From Magnetospirillum sp. ME-1 (GTDB lineage Bacteria > Pseudomonadota > Alphaproteobacteria > Rhodospirillales > Magnetospirillaceae), in assembly GCF_002105535.1 (NCBI RefSeq), contig NZ_CP015848.1:3018926-3082925 (forward strand): DNA of 64,000 nucleotides. The letters are read 5' to 3'. Numbering within the stretch: the stretch's first letter is position 1; every line of letters starts with the position of its first letter. The position numbers were made by a program, and so were the translations under genes. The notes below the pieces were generated by a model. The model was given only the letters and a program-made list of their open reading frames with translations, searched no databases and had not been told where the DNA came from. Below are positions 46,459-55,338 of the stretch, piece by piece.

Positions 46459-47445
46459 ATGAGCGAAAAGATCGGTGTGATGTTGTGCGGCCATGGCAGC
46501 CGCGACGTGGATGCCATCCGGGAATTCCAGGCGCTGGCCGGCCATCTGGCCCAAAGGCTGCCGCAATACGAGGTGGATTCGGGCTTTCTCGAATTCGCCA
46601 AGCCCATCATCCGCACCGGCCTCGATGCCTTGAAGGCCAAGGGCGTGTCGCGCATCCTGGCGGTGCCGGGCATGCTGTTCGCCGCCGGCCACGTCAAGAA
46701 CGACCTGCCGTGGGAGATCAACTCCTTCGCCGCCGAGAATCCCGGTCTGCCCATCACCTTCGGGCGCGAACTGGCCATCGACACCAAGCTGCTGGCTGCC
46801 GCCCGCGCCCGCATCGAGGAGGCCGAGGCCGCCTCGGCCACGGGCGTCGAGCGCAAGGACACCTTGCTGCTGGTGGTGGGGCGCGGCACCAACGACCCCG
46901 ACGCCAATTCCAATATCGCCAAGGTGGCGCGCATGCTGTGGGAAGGCATGGGCTTCGGCTGGGCCGAGATCGCCTTTTCCGGCGTGGCCTATCCCCTGGT
47001 GGACGAGGCTTTGGCGCGGGTGACCCGGCTGGGCTACAAGCGGGTCATCGTCTTCCCCTATTTCCTGTTCACCGGCATCCTGGTCAAGCGCATCTACGAG
47101 TGGACCGATCAGGCCGCCAGCGCCCATCCCGGCGTGGAATTCGTCAAGGCCCCCTATCTCAACGACCATCCCCTGGTGGTGGACAGCTTCGTCGAGCGGG
47201 TGGGCGAGATTCTTGACGGCTCGCCCGCCATGAACTGCTCCTTGTGCAAATACCGCGAACAGGTGGTGGGCTACGAGGCTTCGGTGGGCGCGGTGCAGGC
47301 CGGGCATCACCACCATGTGCGCGGCATCGGTACCGACGCCGATCATCACCATGACCATGGACACCACCATGACCACGGTCATGACCATGGACATCACCAC
47401 GATCATGGTCACGGGCACGCCTATCGTCCCCATCGCCACGGCTGA
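46459..47445 (+). CDS. cbiX: Sirohydrochlorin cobaltochelatase CbiX with metal-binding tail
   Basis: A 328-residue long-form CbiX, two chelatase halves: MLCGHGSRDVDA with the metal His, RILAVPGMLFAAGHVKNDLP, then LLLVVGRGTNDPDANSNI and VIVFPYFLFTGILVKRIYEW. After residue 255 comes MNCSLCKYREQVVGYE (the MXCXXC iron-sulfur-type motif of long CbiX) and then an extreme His/Asp/Gly tail (about 25 His in the last 55 residues) likely to store cobalt. It inserts Co2+ into sirohydrochlorin, the first step of the early-cobalt route. The ATG at 46459 follows AGGGCGAG; the longer frame has no site. A TATAGT hexamer at 46389 is a possible -10. Confidence 0.95.
   Translation: MSEKIGVMLCGHGSRDVDAIREFQALAGHLAQRLPQYEVDSGFLEFAKPIIRTGLDALKAKGVSRILAVPGMLFAAGHVKNDLPWEINSFAAENPGLPITFGRELAIDTKLLAAARARIEEAEAASATGVERKDTLLLVVGRGTNDPDANSNIAKVARMLWEGMGFGWAEIAFSGVAYPLVDEALARVTRLGYKRVIVFPYFLFTGILVKRIYEWTDQAASAHPGVEFVKAPYLNDHPLVVDSFVERVGEILDGSPAMNCSLCKYREQVVGYEASVGAVQAGHHHHVRGIGTDADHHHDHGHHHDHGHDHGHHHDHGHGHAYRPHRHG
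47341..47418 (+). repeat. CAT/CAC-rich tandem repeat encoding the CbiX His tail
   Basis: The units CATGACCATGGACACCAC and CATGACCACGG recur three to four times with small changes, each encoding H-D-H-G-H/H-D-H-G. The coding phase is kept throughout. Length changes in multiples of 18-30 bp would alter the metal-binding tail without breaking the frame. Confidence 0.75.
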
Positions 47446-47454
47446 GGCCGCGCC

Positions 47455-48072
47455 GTGACCGCCTGGATCAGTGACCCCGCCGCCATCTACGCCGAAAGCT
47501 TCGCCACCATAAGGGCCGAGGCCGATCTGGGGCGCATGCCCGCCGATCTGGCCGATCTGGCGGTGCGCGTCATCCATGCCTGCGGCATGACCGACATCGC
47601 CGCCGATCTGGCGTGGAGCGGCGGCGCGGGGCTGGCCGGCGCCGGCGCCTTGAAATCGGGTGCGCCCATCCTGGTGGACGCCGAGATGGTGGCCCACGGC
47701 ATCATCCGCCGCAATCTGCCCGCCGCCAACGACGTGGTCTGCACCCTGAACGAGGTCACCCAGGCCGACGCCAAGGCGGCCGGGACCACCCGCTCGGCGC
47801 TGGCGGTGGAAAAGTGGCTGCCTCGGCTGGAGGGCGCGGTGGTGGCCATCGGCAACGCGCCCACCGCCCTGTTCCGGCTGCTGGAACTGATCCAAGGCGG
47901 CGCGCCCCGTCCCGCTTTGATCCTGGGCTTCGCCGTCGGCTTCGTCGGCGCGGTGGAAAGCAAGGAGGCGCTCATCGCGTCGGGTCTTCCCCATGTGGCG
48001 CTGCGGGGCCGTCGCGGCGGCAGCGCCATGGCGGCCGCCGCGATCAACGCCCTGGCGGGGGGCTTGAAATGA
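47455..48072 (+). CDS. cobH: Precorrin-8X methylmutase CobH/CbiC
   Basis: A 205-residue enzyme of the expected length. Motifs: DPAAIYAESFATIRAE, then RVIHACGMTDIAADL with the catalytic His, and GAPILVDAEMV, PTALFRLLELI, GFAVGFVGAVESKEAL and RGGSAMAAAAINALA. It moves the methyl group from C11 to C12, giving hydrogenobyrinate/cobyrinate. It uses a GTG start 9 nt after the cbiX stop, so the two are co-transcribed. A family 1 repeat separates it from cobL. Confidence 0.95.
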   Translation: MTAWISDPAAIYAESFATIRAEADLGRMPADLADLAVRVIHACGMTDIAADLAWSGGAGLAGAGALKSGAPILVDAEMVAHGIIRRNLPAANDVVCTLNEVTQADAKAAGTTRSALAVEKWLPRLEGAVVAIGNAPTALFRLLELIQGGAPRPALILGFAVGFVGAVESKEALIASGLPHVALRGRRGGSAMAAAAINALAGGLK

Positions 48073-48084
48073 GCTTTTCCGCCC

Positions 48085-48189
48085 TGTCATCCCGAGCATG
48101 GCGAGGGATCTCCGCTTGGCGCGGCGGCGCCAATATCGAAAAGCCGTGCCAGGATGAGATCCCTCCTCCCGTTGGTCGTCGGGATGACA
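48085..48189. repeat. Interspersed inverted repeat, family 1 copy E
   Basis: A 105-bp element from TGTCATCCCGAGCATGGCGAGGGATCTCC to GAGATCCCTCCTCCCGTTGGTCGTCGGGATGACA, sitting between cobH and cobL inside what would otherwise be a tight cob operon. It ends 16 bp before the cobL ATG. Confidence 0.9.
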
Positions 48190-48205
48190 CGCTTTGGGGG
48201 CTGTC

Positions 48206-49381
48206 ATGATCACCGTGGTCGGCATCGGCGAGGACGGTCTGGACGGGCTGTCGCCCGCCGCCCGCGCCGTGATCGGCGGGGCCGAGGTGCTGGTGGGCGG
48301 GTCGCGCCATCTGGCCATGGTGCCGGCAAATGGGGGCGAGCGGCTGGAATGGGCCTCGCCCTTCGCCGCCAGCCGTCCCTTGCTGGAGGCCAGGGCGGAT
48401 AAGCGTCTGGTGGTGCTGGCCAGCGGCGAGCCCCTGTGGTTCGGGGCCGCCGCCACCCTGGCCGGCTGGTTCGGGGCCGGGGCCATCTCCGTCATCCCCC
48501 ATCCCGGCGCCTTTTCCCTGGCGGCGGCCCGGCTGGGCTGGGCCATGCAGGATTGCCTGTTCCTCACCATTCACGGCCGTCCCATCGAGAACCTGCTGCT
48601 GCATCCGGCGCCGGGGCGCAAACTGCTGATCCTGGCCGAGGACCGCACCAGTCCGGCCCAGGTGGCGGCGCTGCTGGAGGCCCACGGTTACGGCCCCAGC
48701 CGGGTCTTGGTGCTGGAAAACCTGGGCGGGCCCGACGAGCGGATCACCGATGCGGCGGGGTGCGCCTCGGACCTCAACGTGGTGGCGGTGGAGTGCGTTG
48801 CCGAGCGCGGAGCCCGGCTGCTGTCTTCGGTTCCCGGCCTGCCCGACCATTCCTTCGAGCATGACGGCCAGCTGACCAAGCGCGACATCCGCGCCGCGAC
48901 GCTGGCCGCCCTGGCGCCTTTGCCCGGACAGGTGCTGTGGGACGTGGGCGCAGGCTGCGGCTCCATCGCCATCGAGTGGATGCGGGCCGGCGGGCGCGCC
49001 GTGGCCATCGAAAGCAAGCCCGAGCGCCTGGAGCGCATCGCGCGCAACGCGGCCCGGCTCGGCGTTCCGGGCCTCGAGATCGTCGCCGGGCGGGCGCCTG
49101 ACGCCCTGCCGCTGGATCGCGAGCCGCCCGACGCCATCTTCGTCGGCGGCGGCGTGTCCGAGGCCGGCCTTCTGGACATCTGCTGGTCGGTCCTGGGGCG
49201 CGGCGGGCGGCTGGTGGCCAATGCGGTGACCATGGAGGGCGAGGAAGCCCTGGTGGCCCTGTACGGCCTGCACGGCGGCGAGATGACCCGGATTTCCGTC
49301 TCCCACCTCGACCGGGTGGGCGGCTTCCACGCCTGGCATCCGGCCATGCCGGTCACCCGTTACGTGGGGTGGAAGACGTGA
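48206..49381 (+). CDS. cobL: Precorrin-6Y C5,15-methyltransferase CobL (CbiE-CbiT fusion)
   Basis: A 391-residue two-domain enzyme. Residues 1-200 are the CbiE tetrapyrrole methylase (ITVVGIGEDGLDGLSPAARAV, LASGEPLWFGA); residues 210-391 are CbiT, a SAM methyltransferase and decarboxylase (QVLWDVGAGCGSIAIEWMRA, then AIFVGGGVSEAG). It methylates C5 and C15 and decarboxylates the ring C side chain. The ATG at 48206 is the domain start. It overlaps cobI by GTGA. Confidence 0.95.
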   Translation: MITVVGIGEDGLDGLSPAARAVIGGAEVLVGGSRHLAMVPANGGERLEWASPFAASRPLLEARADKRLVVLASGEPLWFGAAATLAGWFGAGAISVIPHPGAFSLAAARLGWAMQDCLFLTIHGRPIENLLLHPAPGRKLLILAEDRTSPAQVAALLEAHGYGPSRVLVLENLGGPDERITDAAGCASDLNVVAVECVAERGARLLSSVPGLPDHSFEHDGQLTKRDIRAATLAALAPLPGQVLWDVGAGCGSIAIEWMRAGGRAVAIESKPERLERIARNAARLGVPGLEIVAGRAPDALPLDREPPDAIFVGGGVSEAGLLDICWSVLGRGGRLVANAVTMEGEEALVALYGLHGGEMTRISVSHLDRVGGFHAWHPAMPVTRYVGWKT

Positions 49382-50076
49382 CCGCCACCCTCTACGGCAT
49401 CGGCATCGGCCCCGGCGACGCCGAGCTTCTGACGCTCAAGGCGGTACGCCTGATCCGTGAAACGCCGGTGCTGGCCTGGCCGGCGCCGCTGGACGGCGAG
49501 GGGCTGGCGCGCACCATCGCGGCGCCCCACATTCCGCCGGGCAAGGACGAGATCGCCATCCGCATGGGCTTCACCGTCGACCGGGCGGGGACCGAGGCCG
49601 CCTACGACCGGGCGGCGGACGCGATCGCCGCTCATCTGGACGCGGGGCGCGACGTGGCCGTGCTGTGCGAGGGCGACCCGTTCTTCTTCGGCTCGTTCAT
49701 CTATCTGTTCGCCCGCCTGTCACCGCGCTTCGCGGTCGAGGTGGTGCCGGGCGTCTCCTCCATCATGGCGGCCAGCGCCGACCTTCATGCGCCGCTGTGC
49801 GCCTGGGACGACGGGGTGGCCATCATCCCCGCCACCCGGTCGGAAGCCGAGATCGAGGCGGCGCTGGCGGCAAGCGACGCCGCCGTGATCATGAAGATCG
49901 GACGCCACCTGCCCAAGGTCAAAGCCGTGCTGCGGCGCCTGGGCCTGTGGGAAAGCGCCCGCATCATCGAGCGGGTCGGCTTGCCGGGCCGCAGGGTCCA
50001 CGATGTCGCCACCGTCACCGAGCTTCCCTATTTCTCCCTGATCCTGGTTCACCGCAGAGGAAACGCATGGCTTTGA
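49378..50076 (+). CDS. cobI: Precorrin-2 C20-methyltransferase CobI/CbiL
   Basis: A 232-residue tetrapyrrole methylase with the signature GIGIGPGDAELLTLKAVRLI at the start, VLCEGDPFFFGSFIYL in the middle and VVPGVSSIMAASA. It adds the C20 methyl group. The GTG at 49378 overlaps the cobL stop (GTGA); a GTG three codons earlier is also open. Its stop overlaps the start of the next gene by 10 nt. Confidence 0.94.
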   Translation: MTATLYGIGIGPGDAELLTLKAVRLIRETPVLAWPAPLDGEGLARTIAAPHIPPGKDEIAIRMGFTVDRAGTEAAYDRAADAIAAHLDAGRDVAVLCEGDPFFFGSFIYLFARLSPRFAVEVVPGVSSIMAASADLHAPLCAWDDGVAIIPATRSEAEIEAALAASDAAVIMKIGRHLPKVKAVLRRLGLWESARIIERVGLPGRRVHDVATVTELPYFSLILVHRRGNAWL

Positions 50077-51860
50077 ACATCGCCCTGGTGGTGGTCACCC
50101 CCGCCGGTCTGGAAACCGCCCGCGCGCTTCAGGCCCTGCTGCCCGGCGCCTCCATTCACGGTCTGGTCGGCCGGGTGGAGGGCGAGGTGGGCTTCCAGGA
50201 CACCAGCGCCCATCTGCGCGCCCTGTTCGCCGCCCGCACGCCCATCGTCGGCATCTGCGCCGCCGGCATCCTGATCCGCGCCCTGGGGCCGGTGCTGGGC
50301 GACAAGCTGGCCGAGCCGCCGGTCCTGGCGGTGGGAATCGACGGCTCGTCGGTGGTGCCGCTGCTGGGCGGCCATCACGGGGCCAACGCCCTGGCCCGCC
50401 AGATCGCCGAAGGGCTGGGCATCCGACCGGCGCTGACCACCGCCGGCGAACTGGCCCTGGGCGTGGCGCTGGACGATCCGCCGCCCGGCTGGAAGGTGGG
50501 CAATCCGGCGGCCGTGAAATCGGTGACCGCCGCCCTGCTGGCCGAGGAGGCGGTGGCGCTGGAGGTGGAATCCGGCGATGCCGATTGGCTGCGTGGCGTG
50601 CCTTTCGCCGAGGAAGCCGAATACGCCGTCCGCATTACCGACCGGTCGGTCGAGGCTGACGACCACGAACTGGTGCTGCATCCCCCCACCCTGGCGTTGG
50701 GGGTGGGCTGCGAGCGGGGCGCTCCGGCCGCCGAACTGATCCGTCTGGTCCGCGACGTGCTGGCCCAGGAGGCGCTGTCGCCCCAATCCATCGCCTGCGT
50801 CGCCAGCATCGATCTCAAGGCCGACGAGGCGGCGGTGCATGAACTGGCCGCCGATTTGGGCGTGCCCGCCCGCTTCTTCACGCCGGCCGAGCTGGAGGCC
50901 GAAGTCGGCCGTCTCGTCAATCCCTCCGAGGTGGTGTTCGCCGAGACCGGCTGCCACGGCGTGTCGGAAGGCGCCGCCCTGGCGGTTGCCGGTGGCGACG
51001 GCGTCCTGATCGTTCCCAAGGTCAAGGGGGCGCGCACCACCATGGCCCTGGCCCGCGCGCCGCACGCCATCGCGGCGGACGCCAAGGGCCGCGCGCGGGG
51101 CAGGCTGTTCGTGGTCGGCATCGGCCCCGGCACGCCGCAATGGCGCTCACCGGAGGCCTCGGCCGCCATCGAGGCCAGCAGCGATCTGGTGGGCTATGGC
51201 CTCTATCTCGACCTGCTGGGCCACGCGGCAACGGCCAAGGAGCGGCACGAAAGCGCGCTGGGCGCCGAGGAAGCCCGCGCCGCCAAGGCGCTGGATCTGG
51301 CCGCCGAGGGACGCACCGTCAGCCTGGTGTGTTCCGGCGATCCCGGCATCTACGCCCTGGCCACCCTGGTGTTCGAGCTGCTGGACCGCCGGAAGCGCGC
51401 CGACTGGAACCGGGTCGAGGTCACCGTGGTTCCCGGCATCTCGGCGCTGCAGGCGGCCGCCGCCCGGGCCGGTGCCCCGGTCAACCACGATTTCTGCACC
51501 ATCTCGCTGTCCGATCTGCTGACGCCCTGGGAAAGCATCGAGACGCGGCTGAAGGCCGCCGCCATGGCCGATTTCGTGGTGTGCTTCTACAACCCCGTCT
51601 CGCAGCGCCGCCGCGACCAGCTGCCGCGGGCCCGCGACATCCTGCTTTCGGGCCGCGGTCCCGACACGCCCGTCATCCTGGCCCGCCAGTTGGGCCGTCC
51701 CGGCGAGACGGTGGACGTGATCCGCCTGGCCGATCTCGACGCCGACAAGGTGGACATGCTGACCATGGTGGTGGTGGGATCAAGCGAGACCCGCAGCTTC
51801 GCCGCCGGACAGAACACCTGGACCTATACGCCGCGCGGCTACGGCAAGAAGATGGTTTAA
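50067..51860 (+). CDS. CbiG-CobJ fusion: cobalt-precorrin-5A hydrolase / C17-methyltransferase
   Basis: A 597-residue fusion. Residues about 1-335 are CbiG (VVVTPAGLETARALQ, VGICAAGILIRALGPVLGDKL, LGGHHGANALARQIAE, HELAADLGVPARFFTPAEL, ETGCHGVSEGAAL), which opens the delta-lactone and releases the two-carbon unit in the oxygen-independent route. Residues about 345-597 are CobJ/CbiH (LFVVGIGPGTPQWRSPEA, VGYGLYLDLLG, LVCSGDPGIYALA, VVPGISALQAAAA), the ring-contracting C17 methyltransferase. The ATG at 50067 gives the CbiG start and overlaps cobI. Presence of CbiG argues against the CobG (O2-dependent) route. Confidence 0.94.
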   Translation: MALNIALVVVTPAGLETARALQALLPGASIHGLVGRVEGEVGFQDTSAHLRALFAARTPIVGICAAGILIRALGPVLGDKLAEPPVLAVGIDGSSVVPLLGGHHGANALARQIAEGLGIRPALTTAGELALGVALDDPPPGWKVGNPAAVKSVTAALLAEEAVALEVESGDADWLRGVPFAEEAEYAVRITDRSVEADDHELVLHPPTLALGVGCERGAPAAELIRLVRDVLAQEALSPQSIACVASIDLKADEAAVHELAADLGVPARFFTPAELEAEVGRLVNPSEVVFAETGCHGVSEGAALAVAGGDGVLIVPKVKGARTTMALARAPHAIAADAKGRARGRLFVVGIGPGTPQWRSPEASAAIEASSDLVGYGLYLDLLGHAATAKERHESALGAEEARAAKALDLAAEGRTVSLVCSGDPGIYALATLVFELLDRRKRADWNRVEVTVVPGISALQAAAARAGAPVNHDFCTISLSDLLTPWESIETRLKAAAMADFVVCFYNPVSQRRRDQLPRARDILLSGRGPDTPVILARQLGRPGETVDVIRLADLDADKVDMLTMVVVGSSETRSFAAGQNTWTYTPRGYGKKMV

Positions 51861-51933
51861 AGCGGGGGGTTTGTTGCCGCTCGCGATCGTCGTATTATTT
51901 CTTTCGTCACGGTCATAGCCGTCCGAGGGAAAA

Positions 51934-53391
51934 ATGCGCCGCTCCGTCACTCTGCTTGCCGCCCTGCTGGCCTCGACCCTGCTCTCCTCGTGCCAGGTGA
52001 CGCCGGGCACCGGCAAGACCAACTTCAACATGCTGTCCTCCGAGGACGAGCAGAAGATGGGCGCCGAGGCCCATCCCGACATCTTGAAGCAGTTCGGCGG
52101 CGCCTATGACGATCCCAAGATCCAGGCCTATGTGGCGGGCATCGGCAAACGTCTGGTCGGCAATACCGAAACCCCCAAGGACCCCTTCCGCTTCACCGTG
52201 CTGAACAGCAACGTGGTCAACGCCTTCGCCCTGCCGGGCGGCTATGTCTACGTGTCGCGCGGCCTGATGGCGCTGGCCGACGACGAGGCGGAGCTGGCCG
52301 GCGTGGTGGGTCACGAGATCGGCCACGTCACCGGGCGGCACACGGCGCTGCGCCACAGCCAGGCCATGGCCGCCAACGTCGCCACCGGCGTGCTGGGGGT
52401 GGTGGTCGGCGTGCTGACCGGCGTGTCGGGGGCGGGCGACATCGCCCAATTGGGCGCGGCCGCCTATCTTCAGGGCTATTCCCGCGACCAGGAGAGCGAG
52501 GCCGACCAGCTGGGCATCCGCTACATGGCGGTCAGCGGCTGGAATCCCGACAACATGGCCAGCTTCCTGGCCAAGCTGCGCGATCACGCCCGGCTCGAGG
52601 CGGTGCTGGCCGGGCGCTCCCCCGACGAGGTGGACGAGACCTCGCTGTTCGCCAGCCATCCCCGCACCATCGACCGTGTGCGCGATGCCGCCGCCGCCGT
52701 CAAGGCGGGCGACCACAAGGGCGCGGTGGGACGCGAGCAGTATCTCGCCCATCTGGAAGGCCTGCTGGTGGGCGACGATCCCGACGAGGGTGTGGTCCGG
52801 GGCCGCGTCTTCGCCCATGCCGGGCTGGGCATCCGCTACGAGGTGCCGGCCGGGTTTCGCCTGATCAACAGCCCCAAGGCGGTGATGGCGGCCCATTCCG
52901 ACGGCTCGCTGATCCGCTTCGACATGGGGGCCGAGGCCCATGGCGACATGACCAATTACCTGCAGACCCAATGGGCCAAGGGGGCGCGGCTCTCAGGGAT
53001 CGAGGCGCTGGAGATCAACGGCATGCCGGCGGCCACGGGGATGACCAAGCTCAGCACCAACAAGGGCACCATGGACGCCCGCCTGCTGGCGGTGAAGAAC
53101 GGCAAGCAGACCTATCGCTTCCTCTATCTGACGCCGCCCAACCTGACCAGTGCCCACGCCCAGGAGTTCAAGACCTCGGGCCTGTCCCTCCGGAAGATGA
53201 CCGAGGCGGAAAAGTCCGCCATGAAGCCCCTGAAGCTGAAGATCATCACCGCCAAGGCCGGCGACACGGTGGAGAAGCTGGCCGAGCAGCTGCCCTATGA
53301 CGACCACAAGCTGGAGCGTTTCCGCGTGCTCAACGGCCTCGAGCCCAACGAGGCCATCAAGCCGGGCCAGAAGCTGAAGATGGTTATCTGA
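51934..53391 (+). CDS. M48-family zinc metalloprotease lipoprotein with LysM domain
   Basis: A 485-residue lipoprotein: the signal ends with lipobox LLSSC (Cys about residue 23). The M48 catalytic domain has VVNAFALPGGYVYVSRGLM and HEIGHVTGRH (HExxH) with the third ligand in QESEADQLG. Residues about 270-430 form an extra beta-rich domain, and the last 50 residues (KAGDTVEKLAEQLPYDDHKLERFRVLNGL) are a LysM peptidoglycan-binding unit. It resembles BepA/YfgC- and LoiP-type outer-membrane quality-control proteases. GAGGGAAAA precedes the ATG. The stop overlaps the convergent rppH by 8 bp. Confidence 0.9.
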   Translation: MRRSVTLLAALLASTLLSSCQVTPGTGKTNFNMLSSEDEQKMGAEAHPDILKQFGGAYDDPKIQAYVAGIGKRLVGNTETPKDPFRFTVLNSNVVNAFALPGGYVYVSRGLMALADDEAELAGVVGHEIGHVTGRHTALRHSQAMAANVATGVLGVVVGVLTGVSGAGDIAQLGAAAYLQGYSRDQESEADQLGIRYMAVSGWNPDNMASFLAKLRDHARLEAVLAGRSPDEVDETSLFASHPRTIDRVRDAAAAVKAGDHKGAVGREQYLAHLEGLLVGDDPDEGVVRGRVFAHAGLGIRYEVPAGFRLINSPKAVMAAHSDGSLIRFDMGAEAHGDMTNYLQTQWAKGARLSGIEALEINGMPAATGMTKLSTNKGTMDARLLAVKNGKQTYRFLYLTPPNLTSAHAQEFKTSGLSLRKMTEAEKSAMKPLKLKIITAKAGDTVEKLAEQLPYDDHKLERFRVLNGLEPNEAIKPGQKLKMVI

Positions 53392-53896
53392 GGGGGAAGG
53401 TCCGCGCCACCGGCAGGAACTCGGCGACCACCTGATCGTAGAGGGCGCGCTTGAAGGGGATGATCAGCCCCGGCACCTCGTCCAGGTTCATCCAGCGCCA
53501 GCGCGCGAATTCCGGGTGCTCGGTCTCGAGATTGATGTCGGCATCGGTCCCGGTGAAGCGGGCGCAGAACCATTTCTGGGTCTGGCCGCGGAAACGGCCC
53601 TTCCAGCTTTTATCGGCGATCTCGGGCGGCAGGTCGTAGGAGATCCATCCCCGGCTTTCGGCGATGATCTCGGCCTTGTTCGTGCCGATTTCCTCTTCCA
53701 TCTCGCGCAGCGCCGTGGCGCGCGGGTCCTCGCCCTCGTCGATGCCGCCCTGGGGGAACTGCCAGGCGGAGCCGGGCGTGTCGATGCGCTGGGCGACGAA
53801 GGCCAGCCCCTGGTCGTTCAGCAGCACCAGCCCGATGCCGGGGCGGTAGGGGCGCTGGTCGTAAGGCAGGAGGGGGGCCTTGTGCTTCTTGCTCAT
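53384..53896 (-). CDS. rppH: RNA pyrophosphohydrolase RppH (Nudix)
   Basis: A 170-residue Nudix hydrolase. The Nudix box is GGIDEGEDPRATALREMEEEIG (residues about 51-72), and the RppH/IalA pattern is seen in YRPGIGLVLLNDQGLAFVAQRID and GSAWQFPQGG. It removes pyrophosphate from 5'-triphosphate mRNAs to start decay. The ATG at 53896 overlaps the upstream gene's stop by ATGA; the longer frame upstream is a shadow of that gene. Confidence 0.93.
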   Translation of the reverse strand: MSKKHKAPLLPYDQRPYRPGIGLVLLNDQGLAFVAQRIDTPGSAWQFPQGGIDEGEDPRATALREMEEEIGTNKAEIIAESRGWISYDLPPEIADKSWKGRFRGQTQKWFCARFTGTDADINLETEHPEFARWRWMNLDEVPGLIIPFKRALYDQVVAEFLPVARTFPLR

Positions 53897-55317
53897 GACT
53901 TTCCGGGGGCGGGCGGGGGCTGGACCAGGGTGGAAACCGGCACGATCACCAGCTTCTGTCCGTCGAAATCGTTGAGCCAGGGCAGCAGCCGGTCGAAGGA
54001 CAGCGGCCGGGGATTGATCACCACCAGGGCTTTGCCCTTGGTGCGCGCCGCGATGGAGACCTGATTGAGGCGCATCTCGATGGCTTCGCGGAACAGGTCG
54101 GCATCGGCCACCGCCGTCACCGGGGCGATGGCCGGAATGCGGTCGGCGGGCGCGGAACCCGGCCCCACGTAGAGCAGGCCGTGGTCGCGCAGCTTGCCCA
54201 GGGTCTGGACGATCTGTTCGCTGGCGGCGAACTTGTCGCCCAGGGAGATCACGCCGGTATAGCCGCCGGCCCGGGTCATCACCCCTTCCAGGCGGGCCAG
54301 ATTGGTCTCGGGCGGCACCGCGTTGGTCATGCCCAGCGGGCCGGGATCGCGGGGCTGGGCGCCGCTGGACTCGGCGGGCAGCACCATCATCACCTCGTGG
54401 CCGTAATCGCGGGCCTTCTTCACCCATTTGTCCAGGCTCTGGGCATAGGGGCTGAAGGCCAGCGTCACCTCGGGTGGCAGCTTGGCGATGGCGGCTTCGG
54501 TGGCGTTCTTGTCCAGGCCCATGTCCATCACCACCACCGCCACCTTGCCGCGGTCGGCGGGGCCCGACCACGGGCGGGCATAGACCTGCCAGGGCTGTTT
54601 CCCATCGGGGCCGGGGGCGGGAATGTCGCCCAGCGCGGTCTTCTTCGCCAGTTCCTTGACCGGCGCGGCGGGCAGCGCCTTGACCTCGCCCTTCAAGGCC
54701 GGCAGGGCCTCGTAGCTGGGGGGCTTGTCGGCGTTGCGGGGATTGGGCTGGGTGGGGATGCCCGAGGAATCCACCGCCGGCGGCGGCTTGGGCGCGAAGG
54801 CCTTGGAGACCGGCGATTCCGGCTCGGCCACGTAATCACCGGGCGGCAGGGCCGCCATCTTCGTCTCGGGCTTCGTCTCGGGCTTGGCCTCGGCGGCGGC
54901 GGGCGGCGGCGCCTTTTCCGGCGCGATGGCCGGCGGCAGGGAATCGGGCGATGGCGTGTCGTCGGGGACCGCCTTCAGCATCTCGCCGGCGGGCTTTTCC
55001 GCGCCGGGCGCCACCGGCGGAGTCAGCAGGCCGCCCCCGGCCCCCGGCTTGGCCGTCTCGCCCCGTCCGGGCAGTTCGAAGGACAGCTTGGGCGGGTTCT
55101 CGCCCACATCCATCAGGCCGATCAGGTCGCGGGCCTGGTAGGCGGTGAACAGATAGGCCACACCGCCCAGCCCGCCGCCCGCCAGGAGAATTCCCAGGCC
55201 GATCAGGATCGGCTTGAGGTTCAGCGGCTTGCGTTCGGGCTTGATCTCCTCGACGACGATCTCGGGAACCGGCTCGTCGTCCAGTTCCTCGAGATCGAAG
55301 TGGGTGTCTGCGGCCAT
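53893..55317 (-). CDS. Divergent polysaccharide deacetylase family protein (YibQ)
   Basis: A 474-residue protein: a cytoplasmic acidic N-terminus (residues 1-35), one membrane segment (about 37-57, ILIGLGILLAGGGLGGVAYLF), a Pro/Ala/Lys-rich linker of about 160 residues, and a C-terminal divergent polysaccharide deacetylase (DUF610) domain with KVAVVVMDMGLDKNATEAAIAKLP, FSPYAQSLDKWVKKAR and GALVVINPRP-like strands. In other bacteria this gene accompanies envC and ctp-type genes; its activity on the envelope is unproven. It lies between ctpA and rppH, tightly packed. Confidence 0.88.
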   Translation of the reverse strand: MAADTHFDLEELDDEPVPEIVVEEIKPERKPLNLKPILIGLGILLAGGGLGGVAYLFTAYQARDLIGLMDVGENPPKLSFELPGRGETAKPGAGGGLLTPPVAPGAEKPAGEMLKAVPDDTPSPDSLPPAIAPEKAPPPAAAEAKPETKPETKMAALPPGDYVAEPESPVSKAFAPKPPPAVDSSGIPTQPNPRNADKPPSYEALPALKGEVKALPAAPVKELAKKTALGDIPAPGPDGKQPWQVYARPWSGPADRGKVAVVVMDMGLDKNATEAAIAKLPPEVTLAFSPYAQSLDKWVKKARDYGHEVMMVLPAESSGAQPRDPGPLGMTNAVPPETNLARLEGVMTRAGGYTGVISLGDKFAASEQIVQTLGKLRDHGLLYVGPGSAPADRIPAIAPVTAVADADLFREAIEMRLNQVSIAARTKGKALVVINPRPLSFDRLLPWLNDFDGQKLVIVPVSTLVQPPPAPGKS

Positions 55318-55338
55318 GGATGCGGACCCGTGCCCCGC

